Origin: Copromyces sp. CBS 386.78
Taxonomy: Eukaryota; Ascomycota; Sordariomycetes; Sordariales; Sordariaceae
Length of the DNA stretch: 64,000 nucleotides
Assembly: GCA_030685235.1 (NCBI GenBank)
Contig: MU839104.1
Span: 186,001 to 250,000 of the forward strand
Direction: 5' to 3'
Shown here: piece by piece, positions 1-11,238 of the stretch
Numbering within the stretch: the first letter of the stretch is position 1
Layout of the letters: each line of letters opens with the position of its first letter
Position numbers and translations under genes: made by a program
Notes under the pieces: generated by a model
Database searches by the model: none
What the model was told of the DNA's origin: nothing
What the model saw: the letters and a program-made list of their open reading frames with translations, nothing else

Positions 1-107
1 TTGCTGATGTCACGCATGTGCTCCGTCAAATGCACAACGCTCTCGTCGACATTCGCGGTCGCGGTTGCGGTTGATAGCGCCCTATCTACAGCGCCTACTT
101 GGAACAT
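1..107 (-). CDS. 5' end of an unidentified protein gene, cut by the window edge
   Basis: An ATG at 107-105 opens a minus-strand frame that stays open to the left edge (35 codons plus two bases). The peptide begins MFQVGAVDRALSTATATA and continues with acidic and amphipathic residues, which looks more like protein than chance. I do not recognise the family. The start lies 296 bp from the start codon of the RING-CH gene on the other strand, so the two genes probably share a divergent promoter at 108-403. Only the N-terminus is present, so the frame could still be spurious. Confidence 0.45.
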   Translation of the reverse strand, partial: MFQVGAVDRALSTATATANVDESVVHLTEHMRDIS

Positions 108-403
108 CGTCTTTACAACTCTCCAAGAGGAAGGCGGCTTCGCTCCCTGAAGTTTGACGGCGCTTCCGCTTACCGTACGTCGTTTATATATCTCGATTCG
201 GGTCCCCCGGCCATGTTAAACCACTGCGGTCTGCTGACCTGAACCACAGCTGTTACAGTTTCCCGTCGTCGATTGAATCCCATTCTATCCTTCGTCACAA
301 TACCCATATACCCAATCATTCACGACATACATCTTGCTTACCGATACGGCGAACGCATTAACCATCATCGAATCTTTCATCGCTCGCACCGAAATACTCC
401 ACG

Positions 404-2161
404 ATGGCGACGCCAGACACCAGCTCACAAGCCACCTCGGCCCCCGTACCGAACCTTCTCACGCGTTCCAACACAAACACCTTCAAGCGATGCTGCATCT
501 GCTTCGAGGATGAGGGCGAACGCACAAGTGAACCGGTCGTCCGACCTTGTACTTGCAGTTTCCCAGTTCACGAGACATGCCTTTTACGATGGTACGAAGA
601 GAACCATACCGAGAGCAACAAAGACGGCGTGAGCTGTCCGCAGTGCAAGGCCCCGTTCAAAGTCGAGGAACCGTTCGACTTTATCGTGGCTCTGCGGAGC
701 ACTATACACGCCAAATTCAGCCAGGTCTCGCCTCTTATACTCGGGTCAATGGTGGCTAGCGGTACCTTTGCCAGCTCTGCTACCTACGGTGTTGTCGCTG
801 CGTCTTCCTTTGCCGGCTACGAGGCTGCCCTCAGGTGGGTAGGCCTCCAAGTCATTCCTGGTCAGGCTATTTCCATACCCGCGGCTAGAAGTGCACAAGT
901 GGGAAGGGTCATGTTAAGGTTGTGGACTATGTCTTCCATCGCTCCGGCTGTCATCCTCAGCCGAGCAGTGCCCTTTCTGGCCAACTTCTTTTTTGTTCCA
1001 TTCTCCGCTATGGTATATCAACCCTTTCCCCCCATCCTGTCTCTAGGTCGTTGCTGACTTTGATCTGTCACCCAACAGTATGGCATGATGCTCATAGCCC
1101 AGGATGATCATCCAACATGGCCACCCTCTCCCACGTGGGCCATGGTGATGATGCCTTATGTACACATGAGCTATAACAGATTCTATAATTACTGGCTGAG
1201 GCCGATCGACAGACGCCTCAACCGGGCTCTACGGGGTTTTGAAAATAACTTGACTCAGACCACCGCTGGTGCCGCCGGCGGAACCGAAGCGGAAAACGCC
1301 GACGACGAAAACCAAGACCGTGGAAACCGCTTCATCCTGTCCGACCTCCTAGACCTGGGCCGCACCGCTTGGATTGTTCTCAGCAACAGCCCCGAGGTAG
1401 GCGGAGCAGAACTTGATGTCCGTATCGAAATCGGCGCGAATGTCGTCAACGATAACGATGACCCCGACCGCCAACTGGGTCTAGACGATAGTTTCCTCGA
1501 AGTTCATCCTCCGGAGGAGCCCCATAATGAGGAGATGGCTAGTGCCCTCGAACAAGCAATTGGTCAGGTCCGAGAAGTTCCATGGGCAGCAGAAGCCGAA
1601 GCCCGCCCTTCGACCCCAGCAGTGCCAGAACCAGCTACAGCTGCAGCTCCACCCCGACAGCCCCCAGCACCTGCACCTGCACCTGCACCTGCACGACAGG
1701 GGAACAACAACAACGACAGAGACCGAGACGGCGTTGAACTCCCTTCCTTCTCCTTCACAGATATCATCAACAACGTAGTCACCTCTCTCCTCTTCCCCTT
1801 CATCTCGTACGGCATGGGCGAGCTCATCCGCCTCTCACTTCCAAAGTCGTGGACCTCTCCACCCAAGCCCATCGTCACGTCCGGTTTCTTTAAGAGGGGA
1901 ACGATATTGTCGCAAGGACCCGGTGGCCTGTTGCAGCAGAGATGGGGCCGCAGTCTGGCGGGCGGATGCTTGTTCGTCGTCATAAGGGACGTGTTTGAGC
2001 TGTATGCCAAGTACAGGAATGTACAAGTTAAGAAGGGGCGCAGGATTGTCAGGAGGAGAGAGAGGGAAGGGGAAGACCGTCAGGACCGTGTAGGAGGAGG
2101 GCCTTCTTTTAGAGGAAGGGCTGCTGGCGCTGGCGCTGGCGCTGGCGTTGGTAACCAGTAG
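404..2161 (+). CDS. RING-CH (MARCH-type) zinc-finger membrane protein, probable E3 ubiquitin ligase
   Basis: Two exons, 404-1012 and 1079-2161, give 563 residues. The 66-bp intron starts GTATAT, ends ACAG and carries a CTGAC branch point at 1054-1058; both exons join in phase 0. Residues 30-81 hold a RING-variant zinc finger: C30-x2-C33, C49-x-C51, H56-x2-C59 and C78-x2-C81. Proteins of this family pair such an N-terminal finger with membrane helices and ubiquitinate membrane substrates. Hydrophobic stretches follow the finger (about residues 105-145 and 175-203) and another lies near 426-455, so a multi-span membrane ligase is likely. An Ala-Pro hexanucleotide-encoded run sits near residues 398-408 and an Ala-Gly repeat near the C-terminus. 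The substrate is unknown. The start was chosen as the first ATG of the frame, in good context. Confidence 0.8.
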
Positions 2162-2733
2162 GTACTTTGCCAGTCTTCTAACGCGTGCGAGGCGGGTGCT
2201 GGTTTTTGTCTGTATTTTGGGAGCCATAACTATCCAGTCATGGATTTGGGCAGGTTGGGAAATTTGGGACTGGGCAGCGGGTAAGGTCGGTAATTGAAGG
2301 CCTGGTGGTGCATTTTCATGGGTTTCGGAGTATGTTCTTTATTGGTCTCTTTTCCTCTCTTCATTTTTGAGATTGGCGAGGGGGGTCAAATAGCGGTTTT
2401 TCGTTTGCATGTTTAGGATTGTATGGGCAGATAACCATGGCAGCTACATAGTTGCCAAGCAACAAGTTGAGCGGTTAATCTACATTATGTTTGACTGGAC
2501 GCAGATCACATCTTTCTCATCTTTCTTCGACCTGTAACTGGCGTATGCCAAACTCGTTCATTATTCCACCCATTGTGGCTGATTCAACTAGGGCTTCATG
2601 ACTGGACGCAGAGCACTGCATTTCTATACTTCATCTTAAAATCGGTGTTGTCTCGGACTCTTTCATTATTTCCCTGTCATGCTAAATTCATCACAGGCTT
2701 CGTAGTAAACAAATAGCCCTTTTTAACGCCGTA
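2162..2733. other. Convergent 3' intergenic region
   Basis: This stretch separates the ends of the RING-CH gene and galactokinase. It is T-rich and has no frame with coding character. The phrase GACTGGACGCAGA occurs twice (about 2495 and 2601), hinting at a small local duplication. It presumably holds the two 3' UTRs. Confidence 0.5.
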
Positions 2734-4375
2734 TCATGCCAACCCCCCCTTCCCACCCAAATAAAGTGCACTTCCAATCCCGGGCTTACTAACCACCACG
2801 GCCCCCTCCCTCTGCTCCTCGCTCAACTCCAACTGACTATAATACTCTTTCTCCAGCGCCTCTTTAACAGCATCCACCTTATCCGCCGGCACCAAATGCA
2901 CGCTACACCCACCCCATCCCGCGCCCGTCAACCGACTCCCGTAGCTGCCCGCCTTCCGAGCAATCGCGCAAATCCGATCAATCTCCTCGCACGAGCACTC
3001 GTACGTCTCCCTGCACGAATCCTGCGTCTCGTTGAGAAGAGCTCCCAGTTGGCTGTTGAACTCGTCTCCCTTTCCTCCTTGGGGTGAAGAGTTTTCAAGA
3101 AGGTCCATAAACTTTAGCACCCGTAACGCTTCGCTAAACACGTGGATGGCTCGCTGACGCAGCTTGAAACGCTCGGCGCGCACGGGGAAGCGGGAGGTAA
3201 ATTTTTGGTTGAACTCGTCCTCAGACGAAAGGCCGAGGACGGAGGCGATTTCGGAGCGGGTGTAGCCTTCTTCCTTTGTAAGAGTCTGTTTGGTCAGCTG
3301 AAGCAGATGCTCCAGTTGCTCTGAGACGGATTTGGGTTTTTGCGAGTTGTTATATTCAGCAAGGGTGAAATAGGTTTCGTGGAATCCGTGGAGAGAGATT
3401 CCCAACGGAGAGGTGTCTCCCGGGAGCAAGGTGCCGGGAGGGTTGAGCACGGCGTTGAGGTAGGCGGCTGCGAGGGTGCATTCCACTACGCGGAGGTTGT
3501 AGTGGATGGGGCCCGTCACGAACTTGTCGGCTGTGACGAAAGATTGGGCGATTAGGAAGGTGAGTTCGGGGGAGGTGGGCGGGAAGGAGACGGGGCGGGC
3601 GAGGAGGGTCGGGGTGAAGGAGACGAAGAGGGCGGAGCCGCGCTCGGAGAAGACCGAGGCGGATTGGTCCATCCTAGGTTGATGTTGTGTCAGTTTCATA
3701 TTCGAATGCAGATTCGGAGGAAGAAGACAAGGTTGGGGCATACCCTCCAGAGTTCACACCAACAGCTCTCTCACTGACAATAGCCAGCTCCGTCAACTCC
3801 TTCTTGTCAACCGTCTGCTCGCCATTGGCCGCCATGACAGCCAAAGCACTAGCCGTGACAAAGGCCGCGCTCGAACTGAGTCCTCCACCAGCAGGTACGG
3901 TTCCGTCCATGAGAATCTGCATGCTCTTGGGCTTGAAGTCCGCGCCATGCTTCTTGCGCAAGAGCTCCAAGGCCCCGCGCAGACCGGACTTGAAGTAGTT
4001 CGTCCATTCGTGAACTGTTGAGTCGATGTCGACGGAGTCATACGGGATGTCGAACTCGCGCGCCTTGAACTTGGAATCCTGAACGTTGGCGATCTGGATC
4101 CTGAAGGTGCCCTCCTTGGGAGCTAGCAGGTGTGTGGAAACGGCGATGATGGTGTCGGCGGTGATGGCCATGGGAAGCACCGAGTACAAGGAGTAGTCGA
4201 TGTGCTCGCCGATGATGTTCACTCGGCCCGGAGAGCGAGATACAAACTCGGGCTGGTGGCCGTAGGTGGACTCGAACTTGGAAAGGAGGTTGTTCCATCG
4301 TTTTTGTTGGGTGGAGAGGGCATCGGGGGTGTAGATGTCCTCGAGCGAGTTGGCGATGGGGACAGGGCCAGACAT
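2734..4375 (-). CDS. gal1: Galactokinase (GHMP kinase, Leloir pathway)
   Basis: Two exons, 4375-3744 and 3673-2734, with a 70-bp GT-AG intron, give 523 residues, close to yeast Gal1 (528). The enzyme phosphorylates galactose at C1 with ATP in the cytosol. The galactokinase signature GRVNIIGEHIDY is at about residues 50-61, the ATP-binding GHMP loop PAGGGLSSSA at 161-170, the catalytic Asp in the NSGGMDQ segment at residue 213 (encoded across the splice junction), and the C-terminal GAGWGGC motif near residue 470. I start at the ATG at 4375 (context cttcacaATG). The frame extends 18 codons further upstream but without an ATG. The leader just upstream of the ATG is a C/A-rich tract on the coding strand. 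Whether it also acts as a Gal3-like sensor cannot be told; the catalytic motifs are intact. Confidence 0.95.
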
Positions 4376-5375
4376 TGTGAAGTTGGTTTTTGGGGGTTTT
4401 GGGGGTATCTTGAGAATTGGACCAGCCAAGTTAGAACAGTAAAGAAGAAAGGGTGAGAGATAGGTTGAAATATGGGAGAGGAAGAAGGGTACCTAGGTAC
4501 CTAAGGTGATGAAAAGGGAGAGCTCAAGCTTGGAGCAAGAGGGTGCCCTGCGGTATCCAGGTACGAGCTGCCCCGCACTGCCGTCACTTACAAGGCGCGG
4601 GTAATTGAACTCGGATGGAGTTGCAAGATGGGGTTCGGTGGAGTTTACTCCGGGGTCACTGGCTGTTTTGGGTAGTTTGTTTATTAGACACTGCATTTGT
4701 TTCACGATGGGTTTAAGCTATTGACAGTCAGTCCAGTCTCTTTGATTTGGTTATGGTAAAGGTGAAGCTGTGGAGTGATGTTTAAGCCTCAAGCAAGAGC
4801 AAAATAGACAATGAGCTACCACGAACACAAGCCAGAATCACGCGGTTTAATGCCCGAAACTTGGGATGAACGTCGTTACCTTAGGAACACTCCTTGGTGA
4901 TTTGTGCGGTTAGGTTGCACAGCAAGGTACACCCATCTTGGGGTCACGCGGGGCCCCAGAAACTCTCCAGCTTTTTACCCCGAGCAATTGGCCGATTGCG
5001 GGGCTCGTCATTGTCATCGGCATGTTTCCCGAGCTAAGTCTACTAAGTTGGGAGAATGTTTTTTGCGCCATCTGATATCATAGGAAGGTCCATCGTGTTG
5101 AAAAGACGGGATGCTTTCCAACAGCAAATTCCCATGTTCGGGGGATATACACTTGGGGATTTGGGGTACAGTACTTGCAGAGCAGTTTACTGTGAATCGG
5201 AGGGCATTCCGGACTCGACTTGTATGCACTGTATACCTTTGACTGTGTGGAGCTCCAAGGTCGCATCATCCCGCTGCCAAGTAATCGAAGCTCAACCTCG
5301 AACTCATCATCCCATTTCAGCAACATAATCCAAATTTCACAACCTGGAACAGAGCACGCGCGAGTCTCCAACAAA
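4376..5375. promoter_or_regulatory. Divergent intergenic region between gal1 and the Tti2-like gene
   Basis: One kilobase without a supportable gene serves both divergent genes. On the plus strand 4382-4408 is a run of G-blocks separated by T-blocks, which is a CCCCCAAAA-type leader on the galactokinase strand. A perfect 14-bp palindrome GGTACCTAGGTACC lies near 4490. No regulator site could be assigned with confidence. Confidence 0.4.
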
Positions 5376-7313
5376 ATGCCACACTACAAGACACAGTGGT
5401 TCGACTCTCTAGTTGCAGCAGCCGGGTCTGTCCTGAATGAAAATCCGTCCATCTCAACGGACGATGCCTGCCAGAAACTCGAGTCCCGTAAGTGTTATCT
5501 TCATCTAAACACTTGTGACTGGCCGGTCCACTAACTTCGAGTTAGATGTTCCCCAAGAGTTCACTTTCCGACAGTTAACCGGGTCAGCCGGAAGATTCCT
5601 AATCAAGGTGAATATCGCCGTTGTTCAACTTGGAAGCTGTCAACCAGCAGCTAACCCAGCACACCAGAACTTCACCACCCGCACTCCGCCATCTCATACC
5701 AGACAGCAGTTCACCCTAGCAGTTCTCGCATGCCTACTTCTCGATTACCGAATCACACCCGAACATGACTCAACAAACGCAAGCGAGGACAGCTCAGAAA
5801 ACGAAGACAACGAGGATGATCTCCCGTTAAGCAAGCGCCTAGTTCGCTCCATGGCACGAGCGATCTCCCCCGTCCTCCAAAAACCAAACCACGGGACAGA
5901 GGACCTCGACGACTCCAGCGTCAACCAACAACTCCGCGCCCGCCAAATCACGCAATGTCTAGCAGCCGCTGACGCAGGCTTCAAGATTTTCGAGCTCCTC
6001 GCTTCGCGTGGTCCGGAAATTCTCGATAATACCGACGTCCTCCTCACAATCATCGCCTACACCAATCCCGCCGAGGAATGGACGACCCCCGGTCTAGCGG
6101 CCCGCGCTATGCTGCTTCTCCAAAAGCACTTCGAGTCCAAACCCAACTCCAAACAAGACTTCATAACAACCACTATCCTCCCGACCTACCTTCGCCCGCT
6201 CTTCTCCAAGTCCTCCCCTCAAGCGTCCATCACCCCCTCAGGCCGCCCCTCCGCCTACGGCCCCAACCCTGACGCCCGCCCCTCGGGCCTGCCCGACGAC
6301 TCCAGCGTAACCAAACCATGGAAATTCATCGACCTGCGCGCCGTCACAGTATTCGAGTGGGCCGTCTCGGAAGCGGACGAAGAGAGCACAATCACCAAGT
6401 CCTGGCCGTTGTTTATCCCCGTGCTGTTGACGCTGGCGGATGATAACTCTACCTCTGTCAGAAAAAGGGGGCTGGTTATTTTGAGCAAGTTCTTGGACAA
6501 GTTTCCGAGCAGGATTCTGAGCGATACAGGGTTGAACAAAGTGTTTGAGGACACGGCTTTGCCTAGTTTGAGTTACTTGCCTAGTATCACGCCGGAGGAG
6601 GAGTCGGTGGAGCTGTTGGGGCCGGCGTATGCGGCGTTGAGGTGTTTGGCTGGGAAGCTGTCCGGGGAGAAGAGGAATAAGTTGCTGGATAGGGTGGTCA
6701 GGGAGGGAATACTGATGGGGTATTTTCATGCGAAGGAGTATGTGAGGATCGTGGAAGTGTTGTGTCGGGAGATGGGAGACGTGTTGGTGGAGATGGGGGT
6801 GGGTGCGGTTAAGCATCTTAAGGTACGTGATATTTGTGGTACTTGTGCTACTGATGCAAGGACTAGAGGGAAAAAAGAGGAAACAATGCTAACCATGCCA
6901 ATCGTCAAACTTCGTAACAGGACATTATCCCCATGCTCTCAACAATCTTAACCGACCCCTTTGCCTCTCTCCATCCACCAACCTTGCTATCCGCCATCAA
7001 AGCCCTTCAAGCCGTCCTTGCAACGTGCTGGCCTCGGATCTCCAACTCGCCTTGGCAGGATGAAATTATTAATTTACTGGTGCTTTGCTGGCTCAATCTT
7101 GGCACCTCAGACAACTTCCCGGCGATCAGAGAGGCACTCGTCCAAACAGCAGACGCACTCGCCGCTGTCCTGGCTACAGAGATGGAGAATGGCAAACCGA
7201 CCATCAATCTCTCCGAAGTCGTCGCACCGCTAGTGGCGAAAGAGCCCTCTCTTTCCCAGGTTTTCTCCGCGACGGCGTCGAACGAGAAACAGGACCCGGC
7301 GTTGGAGTCCTGA
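5376..7313 (+). CDS. tti2: Tti2-like HEAT-repeat protein (TTT complex, PIKK maturation)
   Basis: Four exons are supported: 5376-5487, 5546-5607, 5668-6822 and 6921-7313, giving 573 residues. Introns are 58, 60 and 98 bp, each with GT-AG ends; the first two have CTAAC branch points. The protein is alpha-helical and HEAT-like in its second half, with the region around SWPLFIPVLLTLADD and SVRKRGL and the following helices resembling the fungal Tti2 family. Tti2 works with Tel2 and Tti1 as an Hsp90 co-chaperone stabilising ATM/ATR/TOR-type kinases. A variable acidic segment (SSENEDNEDD) lies near residue 95. The second intron is a multiple of three and has no stop, so its retention would keep the frame. 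Family assignment is by overall resemblance rather than a catalytic motif. Confidence 0.7.
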
Positions 7314-7707
7314 AGTTATCGCAGAGGCGCTGGATTCGGGTCCTCTCCCTGCCTCTGGATGGTGAGCGACTTTGTGCGTGGTCATCTCCGACTTGAGCCC
7401 CAAGATCTCGTCTACGTCCTCTGGAAGAAGAAGAACCCTCTCCGGGTCCACCACCACCACCATCATCATTGCCATCCCTGACAGCCCCATCCAACCGACC
7501 ACAACAAGCACCCCGACCAACCCCACCCATAGTCAACACCCTCCTCGCCTCACTCGGCGAGACAACCACAAAGACGACCGACGAAGCCCGCCTCGTCCCG
7601 CTATCCCTATGCTGCCTATCCGTAATTTCATCACAAACGTCATGATGTTTAACCAGATACCCCGTCGTATTCTCGCCCTCTTCATCTGGCCCGACAACCA
7701 AGGGCTC
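7314..7707. other. Convergent 3' intergenic region
   Basis: This gap lies between the ends of the Tti2-like gene and FIG4. It contains CCA/CAC-rich sequence but no credible gene. It must hold both 3' UTRs, so the transcripts may overlap. Confidence 0.4.
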
Positions 7708-10700
7708 CTAGTCCACCGGCTGCTGCTTGAAAAGGCTTTTTCCCCTCAACCACTTCCTATAGGCTTTATACCTCTTCTTCTGCGCGTCCTCTTCGGTGAC
7801 GGTGAGCGGGTTCTCGCTGACCTTGAGCATCTCAATGTAAAGCGCCTTGTCATCGTCTGCTAACCCAGACCCAACAGCATTAGTGCCATTGCCATTGCCG
7901 TTGCCGTTGTTCTCACCACCGGTTCCCCCTGGGGCTCCTCTCGTAACCCCACCATAACCACTATACATACTCGAAGCGTAGCCCGCAATTCCCAACCCAC
8001 TGTCATAACCATCCCCACCTCCCCCATTTTCGTCATGCCCGTCCTCAACAACAACTGAAGCAGGATACTGCCAACTCCCGTTAACATACTCCTGATACTC
8101 GGGCTCCACCTCCCCCGGCGCAATCTCGCTCGACACCACCAGCGGCAAGTGGTGCGGATGACTAACGTAGCGGGCGTAGTCCTCGGCCTCGGCTGTGCTG
8201 ACGGTGGGGTTGAGGCTGGAGTGCACCACTTTGGTGAAGGTCCACTGGGCAGCGCGCGTCTTTTCTTGGGCGGAGAGGTGTTTGTTTCCTCCTCCTTGTG
8301 CAGAAGAGGTGGTGGTGTAATAGTCATTGTTGTTGTTGTTGGATGGAAGTTGTTGGTGATGGTGGTGGAGGCTGGAGTGGTAGTTGTTGAAGGGGCGGTA
8401 GGGGTAGTCTCCTCCCAGCTCGGTGCTTTCGCTGGTGTTGATATTGCTTGAGGATTCTCGGCCGAGAGCCCGGGGGTTGATGGTTGTATTGGGGTCTGAG
8501 GGGCCAACGGTGGAGGGGGCGGTAGAGGTGGCAGCTTCTTTGGTGCCGCCGCCGGGGAGCCAGCGCTGGAGGGAGATACCGCGGTGGTGACCAGGTGCTG
8601 CGTTACTGCCGCTGTTGTCTGCGGCAGCAAGAGCGGCTTTCTCGTTCATCGCCGAAGCATTATCCGCGGCATCCTCGGCTAGATGACTTGTTCCTTGGAA
8701 GTGGTCGGCACGGTTGGTGGTGTTGGCAAACGTCACCTCTTTTCTGACCTTCTTCCTGTCGTGCGCATGGTCGCCGTCACCACCGGTCCCGCCTGCTACC
8801 TCGCCGCGCACGCGGAACGGGCTGAGGTCGTACCGGCCTTCCTGGGTGGACTTGAAGGGTATGTATCTGAGGGTGGAGTTCATGCGGTACGAAAACATCT
8901 TGAGGAAGGACGAGAGCGTGGAAGGGCGGTAGTACTCGAGCCAGTAGTCGTCGTAGCGGGACACGGGGATCTTGCTCTGGGCCGAGTTAGGTTTGATGGC
9001 GGGATACGGAGGCAGCACGCGCGGTTCAAGAAACTCGGGCGTGTACCAGTTGATGTAGTGGCGCTTGCGCTTCTCGAGCCACTGCCGCGGGTCTTCGTGG
9101 TGCAGGTAGTAGTCGGTGGCCAGGTCCCAGAGCATGGGCTGTCCTTGGGCGAAGATGTAATTACCGAGGAACAGGTTGTAGGCCTCCTGGCGCTGTCCGT
9201 CGAGAAACGAGTTGTTGTAGTACCGCTTGAAACTCTCGATCATGTCGCGCGAGTGACTGGTCCACTGGTTGATCTTTCGGTATGTCTCCATGGTGTTGAC
9301 GAGCTGAGAGCCGCCATACTGGACGGCAATGGTGTCGCCGTGGTCGTGGTACATGTGCGTGAACAGGTTGACGGCGTCGGTGTCGTAGTTGACAGTAGTG
9401 TCTTCCAAGATGCCAAGAGCATGGAGCTGGTGGCCGAGGGCTCGCTTGCCAATTACGAACTGAGCCGCGTTGGTCCGGTCCAGACAGTCGATACAGTTCG
9501 TGCGCGCGACTCCGTTCTGGACCCGGATCGGGGAAGTGTGGCCGTCGCCATTGTGGAAGAAGCCAGTCGTAAGGACAACGTCCTCGGCGATGCTTTCCAG
9601 TGTCCCGATAACATCCTGGTCCCGACTCTTAGCGGCTCGCGACATGTCCCAGGCACGGTAGATGATCTGTTTTTCCTTGGGTAAGAGCTGGTTAAGATAT
9701 TCTACGGCGCGGGTGAACTCGTCCAACAGTTTACTTTCGCGCGGGGTGCGCTCTCGCGCCTTGACCAGATTCAGGACGTAGATGGGTGCTCCGTACCGCT
9801 CAAAGAGGTTATCAAAATGCAGAGCTGCTGCGGTGTAAAAGGGGTCAACGAGATTCAGCTCAATGGGAGGCTTGGGTGTCACGCCCGTGTTGTCCTGAGT
9901 CCAGTACAGTGGAATGGAGCCTCTGTGCTGCACATACGAGGTGTAAGCTGGACTTGCAAAGAACTTTGGACCCGGAGCGTGGAAAGAAGTGGTGAGCGAC
10001 TCGGACACAATCTGCTCAGTCTCGACATCGTTTGCTACATATCCCAGGTCGTTGGCGCCTCTTTTCAGGAATCTCGCGCCGGCAAAGTATCTGCTTCTTC
10101 TGGCAATGACAGTAACATGGGCGGTCCGGCCGTAGATGGAGATGGCGGCTTGGTCAAAGTAGCCGTGGATAATGGGGCGACACCAGTCATAGGGAGTATT
10201 CAAAGCGTTGGCGACAGGCTGGAGCAGATGGTTATTCCAGACGAACATGGAGTTCAGGTCATCTTCCATAGGTCCAACCTGACCATTCAGCAGCGCTTGT
10301 CGCTCTCTGGTGATGTTGTACTGCAACGTGCGAGTGATATCATACGAGTAACTGTAGTAGAATGATCTTGTCAAGTCCAGGTTGTTCAAGATGCCCAAGA
10401 AGCGCGTCTCCTCGGTATTGCGCTGGTCCGTCTTGAAGCTGGGCGAGGTCAAGGGAATAAGATCGGTGCCGTCGATTTGGTAGACATAGTGGCCGCCTAT
10501 CATGGCAACCGTGCTCTTTTTGGTTATGAGCAACATGTACCATGGGCCAGTGAACTTGATGAAACCAAGCAGACCCCAGGTAGTGCAGCGCAGCTTGAGA
10601 CCACCCGTACCCCTGTTGCCATCGTCGATGGTGTCCAGGAGCTGGTTCATGTCTTTCTGTGAGTATATGGTCTTGTCGTCCGTGATGCTCAGCTCTGAGG

Positions 10701-11238
10701 CGTCATCAGCGGTGCGTTCGATCTTGAGGATGCGGTAGCGTTTTTCCGTGACATCGCCGCCGACCATGTAGAAGCGACTGGCGGTCTCGTACAGACTGAA
10801 CTTGTGCATCTTGTGCTTCAGTCTGGACCGTGGTCGTTCGCCAGAAGTGCCATCCATCCTGCCTACATCTTCCTCTTCTTCCTCGGGGGCTAGAGGACCC
10901 GAGCGCGAGGTGGGATCTGGACTGGTGGTGCGGTGGAAGGGTTTGGCGACGGCGGGTTCGTCATCGTCGTTGTCGCCGACGCCAGCGCCAGCACGCGACG
11001 ACTTGTTCTTTCCACATCTTTCGGGTTCGGCATCGGCACTGGCGTTATTGTGAAGCAGAGGAAACGGCGGGGTTACCGGTCGCTCAGTCTCCGAATCGTC
11101 CGGGATCGGGCTCTTGGGATTCTTTGGGTCTCGATCGGAAGGCGGCCGAGGTGAAGTCGAAGTGGAACCGCCAGCCTCGGGAGCGCCGCCGGCGAGGGCG
11201 CTGGCAACGGTCAGGTCGGTTTCGGCTGCATCTGTCAT
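7708..11238 (-). CDS. fig4: SAC-domain polyphosphoinositide phosphatase Fig4
   Basis: A single exon encodes 1176 residues from the ATG at 11238. The SAC phosphatase signature RTNCIDCLDRTN is intact: catalytic Cys582, Arg588 and Thr589 fit the Cx5R(T/S) motif. Upstream, KFSLYETASRFYMVGG and the following Sac N-terminal fold match Fig4/Sac3 proteins. Fig4 dephosphorylates PtdIns(3,5)P2 and binds Vac14 and Fab1 at the vacuole or endosome. The protein is about 300 residues longer than yeast Fig4 (879), with low-complexity Ser/Thr/His/Asn/Gly-rich sequence near the C-terminus (for example a GNGNGNGTN run) and an acidic, proline-rich N-terminal 130 residues. No intron is needed. Convergent with the Tti2-like gene, divergent from the membrane protein at 12503. 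Confidence 0.93.
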   Translation of the reverse strand: MTDAAETDLTVASALAGGAPEAGGSTSTSPRPPSDRDPKNPKSPIPDDSETERPVTPPFPLLHNNASADAEPERCGKNKSSRAGAGVGDNDDDEPAVAKPFHRTTSPDPTSRSGPLAPEEEEEDVGRMDGTSGERPRSRLKHKMHKFSLYETASRFYMVGGDVTEKRYRILKIERTADDASELSITDDKTIYSQKDMNQLLDTIDDGNRGTGGLKLRCTTWGLLGFIKFTGPWYMLLITKKSTVAMIGGHYVYQIDGTDLIPLTSPSFKTDQRNTEETRFLGILNNLDLTRSFYYSYSYDITRTLQYNITRERQALLNGQVGPMEDDLNSMFVWNNHLLQPVANALNTPYDWCRPIIHGYFDQAAISIYGRTAHVTVIARRSRYFAGARFLKRGANDLGYVANDVETEQIVSESLTTSFHAPGPKFFASPAYTSYVQHRGSIPLYWTQDNTGVTPKPPIELNLVDPFYTAAALHFDNLFERYGAPIYVLNLVKARERTPRESKLLDEFTRAVEYLNQLLPKEKQIIYRAWDMSRAAKSRDQDVIGTLESIAEDVVLTTGFFHNGDGHTSPIRVQNGVARTNCIDCLDRTNAAQFVIGKRALGHQLHALGILEDTTVNYDTDAVNLFTHMYHDHGDTIAVQYGGSQLVNTMETYRKINQWTSHSRDMIESFKRYYNNSFLDGQRQEAYNLFLGNYIFAQGQPMLWDLATDYYLHHEDPRQWLEKRKRHYINWYTPEFLEPRVLPPYPAIKPNSAQSKIPVSRYDDYWLEYYRPSTLSSFLKMFSYRMNSTLRYIPFKSTQEGRYDLSPFRVRGEVAGGTGGDGDHAHDRKKVRKEVTFANTTNRADHFQGTSHLAEDAADNASAMNEKAALAAADNSGSNAAPGHHRGISLQRWLPGGGTKEAATSTAPSTVGPSDPNTTINPRALGRESSSNINTSESTELGGDYPYRPFNNYHSSLHHHHQQLPSNNNNNDYYTTTSSAQGGGNKHLSAQEKTRAAQWTFTKVVHSSLNPTVSTAEAEDYARYVSHPHHLPLVVSSEIAPGEVEPEYQEYVNGSWQYPASVVVEDGHDENGGGGDGYDSGLGIAGYASSMYSGYGGVTRGAPGGTGGENNGNGNGNGTNAVGSGLADDDKALYIEMLKVSENPLTVTEEDAQKKRYKAYRKWLRGKSLFKQQPVD

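Noticed and set aside
4387..4408. Telomere-like G/T repeat
   Set aside because: The units are GGGGG with TTTT, not TTAGGG, and the tract is only about 20 nt in the gal1 leader.
8683..9684. A 333-codon plus-strand frame opposite FIG4
   Set aside because: It covers the conserved SAC domain in antisense and has a Val/Gly-rich translation without homology.
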